From Utricularia gibba (lineage: Eukaryota > Streptophyta > Magnoliopsida > Lamiales > Lentibulariaceae), in contig CM007989.1 in assembly GCA_002189035.1 (NCBI GenBank), positions 1,922,001-1,986,000 of the forward strand: 64,000 nt of DNA, written 5' to 3'. The notes below the pieces were generated by a model, which was given only the letters and a program-made list of their open reading frames with translations, was not told where the DNA came from and made no database searches. This document shows, piece after piece, positions 1-13,100 of this stretch. Both the position numbers and the translations under genes were made by a program. How positions within the stretch are numbered: the stretch's first letter is position 1; every line of letters starts with the position of its first letter.

Positions 1-264
1 CTGCTCTCTCCTTCATAAAGGAAATGTAAATAGAATCACAGGTTTGCTCCCAAGCAAGGCCTACATCTAACTAGCTGGGGTCACCGGGAATCTTTAGAAC
101 CCAACTCATGGATGGATGCCATTGCTCAACATTCAATAGCCCTACTTACACTGAAATCGAACTACCTTCGAAATGACATAAAGGAATGCTTAGTATGGCA
201 TGGCTTAAGTAGTGGACACCACTACGTCTGCAAAATACAGTAGTGGTTTCTGGGAATATGGCAT
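1..264. other. Left-edge sequence downstream of thymidine kinase
   Basis: This stretch lies 3' of the last thymidine kinase exon I can assign on the minus strand. It may be 3' UTR, or it may hold the final intron of that gene, because the last visible exon contains a plausible splice donor just after the HY of the zinc site. I see no recognisable final TK exon here and no other gene. Confidence 0.4.
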
Positions 265-1381
265 TTAGGGAACTGCATCCCCTGAGGGTGTTTTGGCATT
301 CAGGTTACCATAGTGGAGGCGGCAGACGGGCATGTAAACATCAGCACCACCGATCAGGTCTCTCTGAGTCTCCTCTGTCTTCCTCAGAGTGAAGAATGCG
401 CGCTTCCCACATACTTCACAGCGGGCTGTCAGCTTGGTTACAGTGTCTGCAAGTGGGATGATATCCAGAACCGACCCAAAGCTCCTCCTATTATTGCATA
501 TCATGCGAATCGATTAAAGAATCATATGGCAATGATATCTTGTTCAGAATTTTTTTTAAAAAAAATGAGCAGATTGTGAATGTGCATTCATCGTGGTTTT
601 ACTCTTTTAAGTAATGCGTATGCTGTAATAAATTACCTTGTGTAGTCGCCATCCAGCCCGGCAACAACGATGGTCTTGCCATCAAGATCAGCTGCTTGAC
701 AGCAGAAATCGTAAAGGTCATCAAAGAATTGTGCTTCATCAATGCCGATCACATCGACCTGTTGAATCATCGTTGTTTTATTAGCTCGATGGTGCTATAG
801 GAACAGCTAAGCATCAAAAAGTTATGAACTTGATTAATTCAACCATGATCGTCGTTGAAGACAAAAGAAAGCAACAGGGCAAGACATATCTCATTAGAGG
901 AAGAAAGAATCGCCCTCTACATCACTCAACAACTGCATCCATGAAGAATTAACACAAGAAGTGGCCTGTAGGATTACCTTGTTGTAGCGATCGAGGCCGA
1001 ATTTGTGCTTGAAAGACGAGAGGTCCGACAAAGACCAGCATGGAAACCGTTTCCCGTCGTGGGTCACCACCGAATCCACCGCGTAACGCGTATCCTTGCT
1101 AGACTTTATCATCACCACCTTTCTACAAAAACCCAACCGACTGACTATAAGCGCTACATCAGTTGCCAACACACATATACCCATAAAAAAAAAATCATCG
1201 ACATACGACGGAATCAAACAAAAAAGCAGGGAAAGAATGCCGAATGACGCGATCAAATAGCGAACCTGCCGGATTGAGCCTCAGCGGTCACCCGGAAGAG
1301 GAGCGCTGTGGATTTTCCGGCGAACATAGGACCGAGGATGACATGAATCTGACCACCTTCTGCGGATGAAGACATGATCAT
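265..1381 (-). CDS. TK1: Thymidine kinase (TK1 type), 3' end uncertain
   Basis: Cytosolic salvage enzyme that phosphorylates thymidine to dTMP with ATP. Exons on the minus strand are 1266-1381, 978-1122, 637-758 and 265-487. The first exon has the P-loop GPMFAGKST; the second carries [17 protein letters not shown]; the third has the DEAQFF core and the VAGLDGDY segment; the fourth has the ADSVTKL-like lasso region and the zinc pair CEVCG plus CRLHY. Exon phases agree throughout. The first ATG is at 1381, with a second in-frame ATG at 1375; the upstream open frame has no ATG. The frame as read stops at 265, but a good donor (TATG|GTAACC, exon end 309) follows HY. Plant relatives usually read HYV and continue, so the true last exon may lie further left. 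No frame break is seen. A degenerate E2F-like site lies upstream. Confidence 0.9.
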
Positions 1382-2184
1382 CTGAGAAAGACAGGAATGA
1401 GTGGGCGCGTACACTAGCAGTGGCTTACCAGTCACGATCTCGACTTGCAGGCGGCTTTATACAATCTCAAGTTTCAGGAGGGAAGGGAAACTTGAAAAAA
1501 TCTGAAACGCGCCCGCGCCAACATTTCAATCGTCTTTTTTTGTTTTCCCAAACTACCCCTCCTTTGGGCCCAGCCCAACCCCATTCTGCGGCATCCCACA
1601 TCGGGCCATCTGTGTACGGTTTAGAATTAATTATTAAAAAAATTGATTTTGCATATATAAACAAAGAACTGATAGAACATGTAAAATTTTTTGAAAAATA
1701 ATTTTATAATATGATAAAACAATGAAAATTAACACGCGTTCTTGTTTCTAAATAGTAAAGATCAATTATATCTGATATTTAAATAATAGTCATTCAGAAT
1801 GTTTAAGATAAAAAAATATTTAGTATTATTTTTATTTAATATATCAAATTTTAAATGTTAAATACATTACATAAGTTAAAAATATTGAGGATCAATTATA
1901 TCAAAATGAATTACATGCATCGTTCTTAACAAATAGTGGAGACTAATTTGTATGTAAACATGAAATTTTTTCAACATTAAATATTATGAAAAAGAAGTAA
2001 CAAATATTGTTAATTTCCTAAAATCTATTAATATATCATAATTAAAATATAATATTAAAAAAGAAGCGTGAAAATGGGTACAATTAATGTCCACCGATGA
2101 TAACCAACTCCATGGCATGGCCTATTTATTGCTCATTAAAAAAGAAGGAACGAACACCTCCGACCTGCTCAATTGAATTCGAAG
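1382..2184. promoter_or_regulatory. Divergent intergenic region between thymidine kinase and hydrolase
   Basis: This head-to-head spacer serves both genes. Close to the kinase are a GC-rich patch with GCGCCAAC (1515-1522; reverse strand GTTGGCGC, one base from an E2F site) and clustered TGGGCC/AGCCCA motifs around 1564-1580, a site II type element common in plant growth-related promoters. From about 1640 to 2090 the sequence is strongly AT-rich with no coding sign. A TATA-like CCTATTTATT sits at about 2120, some 65 bases before the hydrolase ATG. Motif roles are inferred from sequence only. Confidence 0.45.
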
Positions 2185-2911
2185 ATGACGAGCAGAGAGA
2201 GCTGTACGATCGACGCCGGCGGCGGAATCAACTTAGACGCCCGAGTTTACCGGCCTTCCGGCGGAGAAAGCAAAATGATCGCCGTTTTAGTGCATCCTTA
2301 CTCCGTCCTCGGTGGATTCCAGGGGCTTATGAGAGGCATCGCCCAAGGGCTGGCTGAGCGAGGCCTCACCGCCATCACATACGATATGCGGGGAGTTCGC
2401 AAATCCACCGGCCGCTGCTCTCTCACTGGATTCCCCGAGGTGGAGGACGTCGTTTCGGTCTGCCGATGGGCGTCTTCCAATCTCTCGCCCCCTCGCATTC
2501 TCCTTGTCGGATCCTCTGCTGGTATGTTCTGCACTGTGCGCACACCCCCCACAAACTCGAGATCTGATGTTGGGTTTCCTGGCAGGCGCTCCGATCGCGG
2601 GGTCCGCGATCGACCGGGTTGAGGAAGTGGTTGGGTACGTGAGCTTGGGCTACCCTTTCGGATTGACGGCGTCGATTCTCTTCGGAAGGCACCACAAGGC
2701 AATACTGCAATCCCCCAAGCCGAAGCTCTTCGTGATGGGCACATTGGATGGGTTTACAAGCGTGAAGCAGCTGGAGAACAAGTTGAGGGGCTCCCTCGGC
2801 CCGACCCGCACGCATTTGCTTCAGGGGGTGAGCCACTTTCAAATGGAGGGACCTGAGTTCGATGACCAAATGGTGACTCTCATACTTGAATTTACCTCAT
2901 CTTTGAACTGA
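2185..2911 (+). CDS. Alpha/beta-hydrolase superfamily protein
   Basis: Two exons, 2185-2521 and 2586-2911, flank a 64-base GT-AG intron and give about 220 residues. The fold is shown by an HPYSVLGGFQG oxyanion-type segment, a YDMRGVRKS motif, the nucleophile elbow GSSAG that is assembled across the splice junction, a late aspartate in MGTLDGFTS and a histidine in GVSHFQMEG. These give a complete Ser-Asp-His triad. Its substrate is unknown; small plant proteins of this type are annotated only as hydrolases or esterase-like. No signal peptide or membrane segment is seen, so a cytosolic enzyme is likely. The start is the first ATG; the open frame extends upstream only through a TTG codon. Confidence 0.85.
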
Positions 2912-3556
2912 ACTCACGGTGCCCCCTGCCGTGCTTGCAGCTCCATCTGTAATGCTATCCCTGTCTGTCACTCGCTTGTTGTAAGTTGAAACATGAACGA
3001 AGGAATGGAATTGGAATATGGGCATGTTCTGTTCTGTCCAAGCACATCACAGATACCCAGAACTCGGATATCCATCAGGGTTTCTTGAATCAGATCATCA
3101 AATCACAGCATTAGATTTGGATGTGGTGATTGCAATCGCCCGCCCATCACTCCCCACCTCTAGCCTTGAGCTGTCTGATCAATGTTGGTGACCACTTGGG
3201 GAACCATGATTAAGGTTAAACGCCCAAAACAGACAAAATGGTACCAACGAGTGTGAGTTATGACATGCTATTGCAAGAAAATAAGGAATCTGTATGATAA
3301 GTTACATGTATGATTAGCGCTGTTGTTTTATCTTTTTTGTTTGTTTTAACTATTTAGGACTAAGGGATCATTAATATCATAAGAATTTTTGCTCCTCTGT
3401 TTCTTCTGGCTTAAAAAGAATGAAGGGCTATAGGAAGCAAGTTAACGTCAAGGACGATTACAAGTAAAAGCGATCCGTCTTATGATGATTATTATTACTA
3501 GACAATCAGGAAGAATAAGTAATAGCATTTCAAAAAAGCTCCCCATCTCTTTTGCA
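2912..3556. other. Convergent 3' spacer between hydrolase and GET3
   Basis: The spacer lies between two convergent genes and should hold both 3' UTRs. It is AT-rich past 3280. I see no open frame with family resemblance, no repeat and no RNA gene. Confidence 0.5.
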
Positions 3557-5856
3557 TCAGACCTTCTGCTTTCCCTTTTTGAGCCTCTCCAGTTCTTCTT
3601 CGGCATCCTTCAGCTGCTCTGTAAGCGTTGCCACCCTCTGCTCGACTTCTTCTATTGTCCCTCGATCAAGCTGTGATCGATAGGGAGATACAAAGCTGTG
3701 TGAAAACGCCTTCAAGGCTTCGACCCCACAAACCTGTTGCAAATTCGGGACGAGTGAAAAATCAATACACGCATGTCTTGTTTATCCAAAACTACATACA
3801 TGCAGTGTTCAAACAATACAAAAAGCGAAGCAGTAAGTATGTCACAAAGGCACAGACCTCTTCTGGCAACAATGGCAACTTGGTAATGTGGAAATCATCA
3901 TATAACATGTAAAATTGGTCCAAGTACTTCTGCTGCATCCGCATTCTAGCTTTCAACAGCTTTGATTCGATGACTGAAAATTTCAGAAAGTTTTGTTCCG
4001 TGACATAGGTTTATGAAGCAGGGAGTGGCACTTGAAACTAAGGAAAATTATTTTACCTTCTTCATCGAATATCACTTGGTTGATGATGATATTGTGTGTA
4101 TCAATTTCAAACTTGGTGAGCTCTTGAACGAGCCGTTCAGTCTCATAAAGTGATAGGAACTCAGGAATGCAAACACAGACGAAGGTCGTGAGGTCCTGCA
4201 TAAGTAGAATTAAATAAGTATGACCCTAAAACTGTAACATCTGTAGACAATAAAGAATGCAGAGGTGAGATCATACAGGGTCTTTAAACTGTTTGTTGAC
4301 TTGTTGGATCACATCTTTCATGCTCTCAAGCTTTCCCAAAAGTGTGTCCTCATTGAATTCATCTTCTACGCCAAAAAGGCGAGTCATCTGCCATGAAACA
4401 TGGTACTTAAATCCCTGGCTAATATTTTAATTCACTAGAATTAATCTTCTTTCATCAATTATCCTGGAACTAAGAGTGTCAAATTTAAATTAGAACTTTG
4501 CGACTCAGATAGTACCTAAGAAGCAATGAAAGAAAAGTAATGAATATTTGAATCAGCATACATGGCTTATCTGTGTATAAACTAGATGAGAGTTTTATCA
4601 CTCGTCAATAACATCTTTCCTGAGGCAAAAATAGCGAGCTAGTAAATGGTTTTACCTGAGTCAACAAGCCACCAAAACGATTCCTTAAACTCATAATCTT
4701 GGCAAGGCCTTTTTCTAGTGTTGATGGAAACTGTAGCAGCCGAAGCGTATGGCCAGTTGGAGCTGTATCGAATACGATAACAGAATAATCCATTGTCTGG
4801 ACTAGCCTGGTAAAACATTTCACAAAAGCTTCACTCTCAGAATGGAAACTAAATACAGAATTTCCCATCACAAAATAATGATTTAATAGTCAACTATGAA
4901 GCACTTTTTTTTTTTTTTTTCCTATCGACAATCAACCATGAAGCTTACTTGAGCATTTCAGCAAAACTCATAGCCTCATCGATTCCAGGAATAGAATTGG
5001 CCAAATCTGACACAAATCCATCACTTGTATCTTCATTTTCTACAGTGGGATCTACTTCCTGAAATATGGTACATCATTTACACCATCAAGCCCACACAAT
5101 TCACCATAATTCTTCAGCGTTCAAATGTGTGTAGCCGTGGCCCCTCCATTGAGAAAACCAAACTAATCACACAGAGATTACAGCAAAATGTAAAAGAAAC
5201 GGGAGCATCCCAACTTCCAGATTGACCTTAAATAGTTTGCCCTTATACTACACGTGGAACATATTTCCACTAGATGAAGGCCAAACACTTCAAATCAGGT
5301 AGCGAGAACATGAAAGACAACTCTTTTTGATTCTCATTTCATATGTAACACACTAAAAAGATGCTATCATCTTCTGAATGGAATCAGAAGATTATATAAT
5401 CCATAATTTTATGTGGATTGTGATCTGGAAACAAGAGCAACATGACCACAGGCGTAACTAAGAAGGATAAAACATGACTTCCAGCAATTCCTTGCCAACA
5501 GACAATCAGCAAGGAATAAAATCCTCCATACAGAACGTATAGTTGATACCACTGAGACATATCAAAATCCCATGAATTGAGATAATCAACCATACCATAG
5601 CGTACAAGTTGGAGAATCCATTCACAAGAGTAGGACTCTTTGTGAACCTCTGTTGAAATGCGTCACTGAGATTGTGCGCAGGATCTGTGGAGATAATGAG
5701 CACAGAAGTGCGCACTCTAGCTAGCAGAATGGATAGAGTCGAGCTACATGTCGTCTTCCCCACGCCTCCTTTTCCACCCACAAAAATCCATTTCAATGAG
5801 TCTTGATCCAGTATGTTTTGAACCGACCCTTCGGGCATATCCTCATTGCAATCCAT
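3557..5856 (-). CDS. GET3: GET3 / ASNA1 (ArsA-like) ATPase for tail-anchored protein targeting
   Basis: Cytosolic ATPase that carries newly made tail-anchored membrane proteins to the ER receptor. Seven exons on the minus strand: 5596-5856, 4949-5058, 4656-4806, 4277-4387, 4057-4195, 3858-3973 and 3557-3733. They total 1065 bases with consistent phases and encode 354 residues, the normal size for plant cytosolic GET3. Visible motifs are the deviant Walker [13 protein letters not shown] near residue 25, Switch [13 protein letters not shown], Switch [15 protein letters not shown], and the A-loop region [11 protein letters not shown]. The zinc-binding CxxC pair of fungal and animal Get3 is absent: the helix reads [15 protein letters not shown] instead. 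The C-terminus is a short coiled coil ending KKGKQKV. It is divergently arranged with the formin gene. Confidence 0.96.
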
Positions 5857-7138
5857 TAAAAAGCTTTCCTGATCTTCTCAAGACTCTGCGATTTTCTACA
5901 ACCCAACAACTTTGAATAAATAAAACCTTTTCCTCTATTTTTCCATTTTTAATAGAAACATCAACGCATTAAAATCCAAGAAGATTGTGTGGCAAAGAGA
6001 AAAATATTCAAATCAACTAAACCCCCATGAATCACCATTCCAAAGGGACTATTGCGTTCCGTAACAAGAGTTCCAAAGTTGAAGCAAGACTTATTCTCCC
6101 ATGAAAAGAAGAAAGGCATAATTGGGTCTTTTCAAAAAGCATTCGGGTTAAATAAAAACAAAAAAAGTGCTCCCTAATTCACAAACTAAAACACTGATTT
6201 CCATTGAAAACTCCCAACATTTCCCCCATTCCCAGAAAACACTTCAAATCTTGATTGATGTGCGGAAAGGGTGGGAGTACGTACCTAGGTCTCTCCCAGC
6301 GAACTCCACTACGGAAAGGAGTTGGTCTTCTTCCACCCGATCGATCCCACAGGACTCTCCCACCCCCCACGTCGCAGCGTCGGCTTGTAGGTTTTCACCT
6401 CCGGCTCTCCCACCCCAAACGGTTTCCGAAGCTCTACGACGAATTGAGGTGGACAAAGATCTTTGGGGACAAAAATAGGTGGTAAATTCAATAAATATAT
6501 TTTTAACATAAAATACATTAATAAATACAATAAAAAATATTACTTTCAAGGTGAAATTAGGGGAAAAAAATAAAAAAGAAATGCAGAATCAATTTGGGAA
6601 AGGAAATTACCTATGGTATCCAAATTTCCCAAAAAAGGAAAATGCGCAACGGCACTGGCTCCAACCGCCAAAGTTTCGGGGTAGTCTCACCGCCCTCAAG
6701 AAATTACTACAGAGCCGTAATGAATGATCGCCGTATGATCGAGAAAATGTGGCAATCGGAATCAAATTTGCTCTGAATTCTGATCAACAGATTGCCCATT
6801 TTCTTTTCCGCTTTCCGAGAACCCATATTCTCTTGATTAGCTGCTATTGCACTTGCTTTTTGATTGTTTGGCATTCGTTCCTTTTTGCCCAATTGAAACA
6901 TAGCTCGGTTTTCAATTGGCAAACTTTGTAATTGAGTTTTTGTATTGGTGGTGAGGTGAAAACACTTGACGGTAATTGCGATCGTAGCTGATGTTTGATC
7001 TGGGATCACCAGGGAATCGTTTTCTGTGGCTAATACATAAGGGAATTGTGATTGAATTGGTGAATGACAGAAAGTCTTGGGAGCTTACGTTTGGAGAAGC
7101 GGTACTGGATCCGAAAAGAGATGAAACAGCGTCATTAG
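5857..7138. promoter_or_regulatory. Shared upstream region of GET3 (-) and formin (+)
   Basis: About 1.28 kb of head-to-head spacer. It likely contains 5' UTR sequence for both genes. The segment at 6260-6480 is CT-rich and GC-rich relative to its surroundings and opens in several frames, but none resembles a protein family and no ATG context stands out. I found no clear TATA box for either gene. Confidence 0.4.
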
Positions 7139-10100
7139 ATGGCGCTGTTCAGAAGGTTCTTCTACCGGAAGCCGCCTGACAGGCTTCTCGAAATCTCCGA
7201 GAGGGTATACGGTATGAGATCCTAGTTGTTGAATTGGGATTTTTCGCTTTTTCAGCTGAAATGTGAAGCATGGCTCCGATATAACATGCTCATCATAATA
7301 TGCATGCCATCTTTGTTTGGCTATTCTTTTTATGTATGTGACAATGCGCTCTTTTTTGTGTGTTTGGCTGCAGTATTTGATTGCTGCTTCTCCCCTGATG
7401 AACTTGACGATGACGAATTTAGGGCGTACATGAGTGGAATTGTAGCTCAGCTAAGAGATTACTTTCCTGATGCTTCATTTATGGTTTTCAATTTCAAAGC
7501 TGGGGAGAGAAGTCAAGCATCAGAGATACTTTCTCAACATTCAATGACAGTAATGGATTATCCTCAGCACTATGGAGGCTGCCCATTATTAACTCTGGAG
7601 ATTATTCATCAGTTCCTACTATTGTGTGAGGATTGGCTGTCAGCTCATGGCCAACAAAATATTCTTTTGATGCATTGTGACAAAGGGGGGTGGCCTCTGC
7701 TTTCATTTATGTTGGCTAGCCTTCTTCTTTCTAGAAAGCAATATACTGGTGAACAGAAAACTCTTGACATGGTGTACAAGCAAGCACCCAAGGAACTTCG
7801 ACATCTTTCGACTCAGTTAAATTCACAACCTTCTCAGCTTCGATATCTTCACTATGTTTCGAGAAGAAACTTTCAGTTAGATTGGTCATCTTCTACTGTA
7901 CCCTTGGTTATAGATTGTATGATATTGAGACTGCTTCCTTTGTTTAATGATGGAAGAGGATGTTGTCCGATAGTTCGTATATATGGTCAAGATCCGTCGC
8001 CAAAAACACCCATTAATGGCTTGGAGCTTTTATTTTCATCCGATCAACTGAAACAGCAACTTTACTGCTATCCAAAGGTAATCGCATAACTCTGAAAATG
8101 AGAACATAGTTGACTTGGTGATATTCCTTCACTTCATTGCTCAATTCTTGTAGGAAGAATGCGCACTTATAAAAGTGGATATCCATCAGCGTGTTCTCGG
8201 AGATGTTGTCATAGATTGCGTTCATTTGGATGATGATCTGTTATGCGAAAAAAGTATTTTTCGAATTATGTTCCACACAGAATTCATTAGGTCAAACGTA
8301 CTGATCCTGACTCGAGATGAAGTTGATATTCATTGGGATACCAAGGATCAGTTCTCCAAGGACTTTAGAGCCGAGGTACTGCATAATACTGCTTTCATTT
8401 TATTTTTATCTTTCGTGACTTTAAAACACATATCTGCACAGGTAATTTTTTCAAATTCAGATTCTCTCACGCCATTAGTGAAAACCACTACCGAGGAGGA
8501 CTCGGAAGTGGATACAGCATCACCTGAGGAATTTTTTGAAGCAGAAGAAATTTTTAGCAGTTTTCTTGATATTCATGAAGGTAGAGAAGACTCTAATAAT
8601 ACTCTAGTTCATGTCAGTGCTCAAGGATACAAAAATCACGGGTTGGTAGAGAAGGTTGAATTGGAGCCTAAAGAACTCCTAGATTCTGCAGTTGGTAATT
8701 CCGATAACAGAAATGACCAAAAAATGGGGTTAAATGGTGAAGAAGTTCAGGAGGAATCTTCCCATGATATTATTGGTGAGATTAGTATCTTGGATATCAA
8801 ATCTGAAAGGGTTAATCCACTAGAAATATCTGAAGAAGGTACTAACAAACAGCAAGATGGGGAAGTATCTTCCATGTTGAAGAAGAATATAGAAGAGGAT
8901 GGTTCACCACAGAAATTTGCTACAGAATGTATTAAGCAGAAATTGAAACATCAAGTTTGTCGCTCAAAGTCTGCATCTGATGTTGTTGGTATCAACAAAA
9001 AAAGTAAACAAGATCCGTCAACTTCTCATGTGGTAAGGATGGCAAAGCCTACTGCAGTATCAAGGTGGATACCTTCTAATAAAGGATCTCACACTAACTC
9101 AATGCATGTCCACTACCCTCGATCAAGGCATAATAGTGCACCGGCAGCCCTTGAGTTTCACAGAAATTCAGCTGCTAGTGTAAAATCAAGACTTCGCCCA
9201 GCTGTGGTATCCTCAGAAACAATTCAACCACCTAATATGTTGACAGCCACGGTATCATGTTTTCCTACTAACATTATGCACAAGCCTCCCCCTCCTCCTC
9301 CTCCTCCATCACCCCCACTGTTACGCTCAAAACAACCTCTATCTTTATCAGCACCAATTACTTCTTTAGGCAAAGCATCATTTCTGTTTTCATCTTCATT
9401 TGTAACTAGTTTGCCTTCTTCTTCAAAGACAGCATTAAACTTATCTCCACCTCCACCTCCACCAAAAGCAACACTTAACTTAGGTCCTCCTTCACCTCCA
9501 CCTCCACCTCCACCTCCATCAAAAGCAACACTTAAATTGCCTCCTCTTCCAGCTCTACTTCCACATTCAACTCCAGCTCCACCTGCACCTCCACCTTCAT
9601 CAAAAGCAACAGCTAAATTGCCTCCTCTTCCAGCTCCACTTCTACCTTTAGCTCCAAATCCAGCTACACCTGCACCTGCATCTCCACCTCCACCTCCAGC
9701 TTCATCAAAAGCAACACTTGACCTACCTCCACCTCCACCCCCCCCCCACCTCCGTCTCTGTCAAAAGCAGCACTTAATTTACCCTGTCTTCCACCTCCAC
9801 CTCCACCTCCACCTCCACCCCATTCTCTTTCGACTGGAGTAATTTTTTCAAGTGGGGCTCATCCTTTCCCATCCCCTCCAGCTCCACCCTTGCCTTCAAA
9901 TGTAAGTAAAGCAGTTCCTTCTCCACTCTCATTTCCTTTATTTGGAAGTGGAACACCTCCTCCACCTCCTCCACCTCCTCCTTTTCCTTGTTCAAATGAA
10001 AGTGGAACACCCCTTTCTTCACCACCACCCCCTCCCTTGCCTTGCTCAAGTGCATGTGGAGTACCTCCTCCATGTCCTCCTCCTCCTCCTTTACCTAGTT

Positions 10101-13100
10101 TAAGAGCAAGTGGAGCATCTCTTCCACCCCCTCCTCCATGCGCTCCACCACCTCCCTTATCTAGTTTTAGTGGAAGTGGAGCATGTCCTCCACCCCCTCC
10201 TTCATGCCCTCCACCTCCACCCTTTCGTAGTTTAAGTGGAATTGCAGCACCTCCTCCACCGCCTCCCTTTCCTTTCAGTGGAAGTGGAGCACCTCCTCCA
10301 CCCCCTCCCTTTCCTTCCAGTGGAATTGGAGCACCTCCTCCGCCCCCACCATTGCCTTCAACTGGGAGTGGAGCACCTCCTCCGCCCCCTCCATTTCCTT
10401 CAACTGGAAGTGGAGCACCTCCTCCACCCCCTCCTCCCTGTGGAAGTCTAACACCTCCTCCACTACCTCCCTCAATTGGCCATCTAACTTCAATTCCAAC
10501 AACACCCAACGCTCCTAAGCCTCCTGTAGCAGGTCCTCCCCCACCTCCGCCATTTGGTGCAAAGGGACCTTCAATTAATGGTAAAGGGAATGTTTCGAAT
10601 AGCATTCGTGGCCCTTCAAATCCTGGAATATCAACTCCTGTATCTCGTAAATCTTCCTTGAAGCCCCTCCATTGGAGCAAGGTGACCAGGGCTTTGCAAG
10701 GAAGCTTATGGGAAGAATTGCAAAAGCATGGGGATAATCAAGTGTATTTCTCATTCCTTCCTTTCATGTTTGTCACTAATTTTTTAAGTTGTTTTTGTGC
10801 AGACCTGATGGTCGTCTTTCTTTGCTTTCCATTATTAGTTACTTGTATATTTCGATTTCTACATCAAGTGTACATTTATTTGGTAATGTGTGTTGCATTG
10901 TACTTTATATCAATATTTTACGTTATTCTTTAAGTTACTGACACATTCCATTCTTTCTAGTGCACCAGCTTTTGATGTATCAGAAATCGAGTCTCTTTTC
11001 TCTGCTATGGTCTCAAAGTCAAGTAATGCTGGCGCTAAGAACAAAGAGTCTCAAAAGGCTGCTGAGTCGAAGCCTACAAAAGTTCAGCTGGTAATTTTTT
11101 GAATATGATAATCTATTTTTCCTAAGGAGGCATTTCTTTCTGGCTTCTAGTCTCTGCCGTGATTGGAAACTACATTTAGGATATATTGAAAGGCACAATC
11201 CATGTAACTAATCAAAATGCTAATCTTCGATTGAAATGGAAAGTTACTAAGTTGAAATCTTGTGGCATTTTCTTTGGGAACTCTTCCTATTATTTTTATT
11301 TAATCTTATTTCATTTACTTTTGTAGATCGACATGAAAAGAGCATACAATGTAGAAATCATGCTTACAAAGGTGAAAATGCCTTTACCAGACATGATGGT
11401 AAGGGAGGAATGTAGTCTTGTTTCTTGTTTTACTTTGAGATGGCTTTTAGATTATTTTCATTTTGTGCTTTGTTACGTATCCTCTGTGATGTCAGAGTTT
11501 ATGTTGTTACTAACTTCTGTAGTGACATTTTTATTGTTATTATGTATGTTAAGAGAATACACTCAGTGATAAGAAAAAAACTCTAAGAAAAAATGCACAA
11601 GCTCTTGTTGATGAAGCTTTTCTATTTAAGCTTCACAACCTTTGTCGTCAAGTGTATTACTTATAAAGTGTTGCTCAGGAGAAGTTTTTCCACTTGGGTA
11701 AATCAGTTATTATGCACCTTATTACTATTGCTCTTTGAAGTCATCAACAGTCTTAAAGTTGTGCAATTTTCCATTGCCAGATAAGAAAAATTAGAAAGTC
11801 AACTTTAAAAAAGTATATAATTTTATGTGTTCAGCGTATCTTGGTCAAGATTGCCTCATACCATCGTTGATGCATTAGACATATGCTGCCATGCTTAAAC
11901 TTCACTTATACAACTCTTTAATGCTGGGAAATTTTGAATATTTCAAGGCTGCAGCTCTGGCCATGGATGAATCAATTTTGGATGCTGATCAAGTGGAAAA
12001 TCTCATCAAATTTTGCCCAAAGAAAGAAGAGATGGAACTTCTGAAGGTGACCCTCAGTTTTCCGATGAGTAATTATTCAAGATGTTTTGCACCCTTTTCT
12101 ATAGCATCATATCTAACTTGGCCATGTTTAACTTATCATTATAAACCATTAGGGATATACAGGTGACAAGGAAAACTTGGGGAAGTGTGAACAGGTTTTT
12201 TAATTTGATACTACGTTCTAATTTTTTTATAATCCATCTTGGCATTTTGTCAAAAATGATTAATCAAAATTGGGCGTCTTTACAGTTTTTCATGGAGTTG
12301 ATGAAGGCACCTCGAGTGGAATCAAAATTGAGAGTTTTCTTGTTCAAGATTCAATTTAATTCTCAGGTCTTTTATAGTTTGTTCATCATAATTACTATAA
12401 AATACATACAGGTTTACTTCAAGTTCTGTCTCAGGTTTCTGATTTCAAAAAGAGCTTGCACACTGTAAACTCTGCTTGTCAAGAAGTAAGTAAGATGGCG
12501 TTGTTTTCTGTACTACGTAATAGTGCTACTGTTTCAAGTTCCCATATGAACCAGGTTCGTAATTCAGAGAAGCTGAAGAGCATCATGAAAATTATTTTAT
12601 CTCTCGGAAATACATTGAATCATGGAACTGCAAGAGGTATGGCACTCTATATCTATATGGATCATTTGATAGACAGGATCACACCTAGTGTTTAATACTA
12701 ACTGTCCAATGAGGTGTATCTTAACGTCAAAAAATGTCTTACCCGAAGGGTTGAAGAACATTATAAAAAAAATGTGAAGCTTAGCGCGATTATAGTCTTA
12801 TCTGTATATTATTGTTGCATTATAGAAATCATCTTGTTTATCTACATGACAATGTAAACTTGTAAGTGATGAGGATCCTATTCATGTCCTTTGTGTCAGG
12901 TTCTGCTATAGGATTTAAATTGGACAGCCTCTTAAAGCTCACAGATACTCGTGCATCCAACAATAAGATAACATTAATGCATTATCTATGCAAGGTACTT
13001 GTTCACTCTAAGAAAGCTATTTTACCTTATTTCACACCTGTCAGAAGTATTGAAGAAGATTGTTAGTATGCTTCTGGCTATTCATTTTCGTCACTAAGTT

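Noticed and set aside
6179-6549. Several overlapping frames on both strands near 6200-6550
   Set aside because: They lie in the shared GET3/formin leader, conflict with each other, and show no family resemblance.
9270-10560. CRISPR-like regularly spaced repeats
   Set aside because: The repeats are in-frame proline codons in a formin exon; spacers are not unique and the host is a plant.
9859-10680. Long glycine-rich minus-strand open frame (273 residues)
   Set aside because: It is the reverse complement of the proline-coding FH1 tract; CCN repeats read as GGN on the other strand, and it has no start or splice context of its own.
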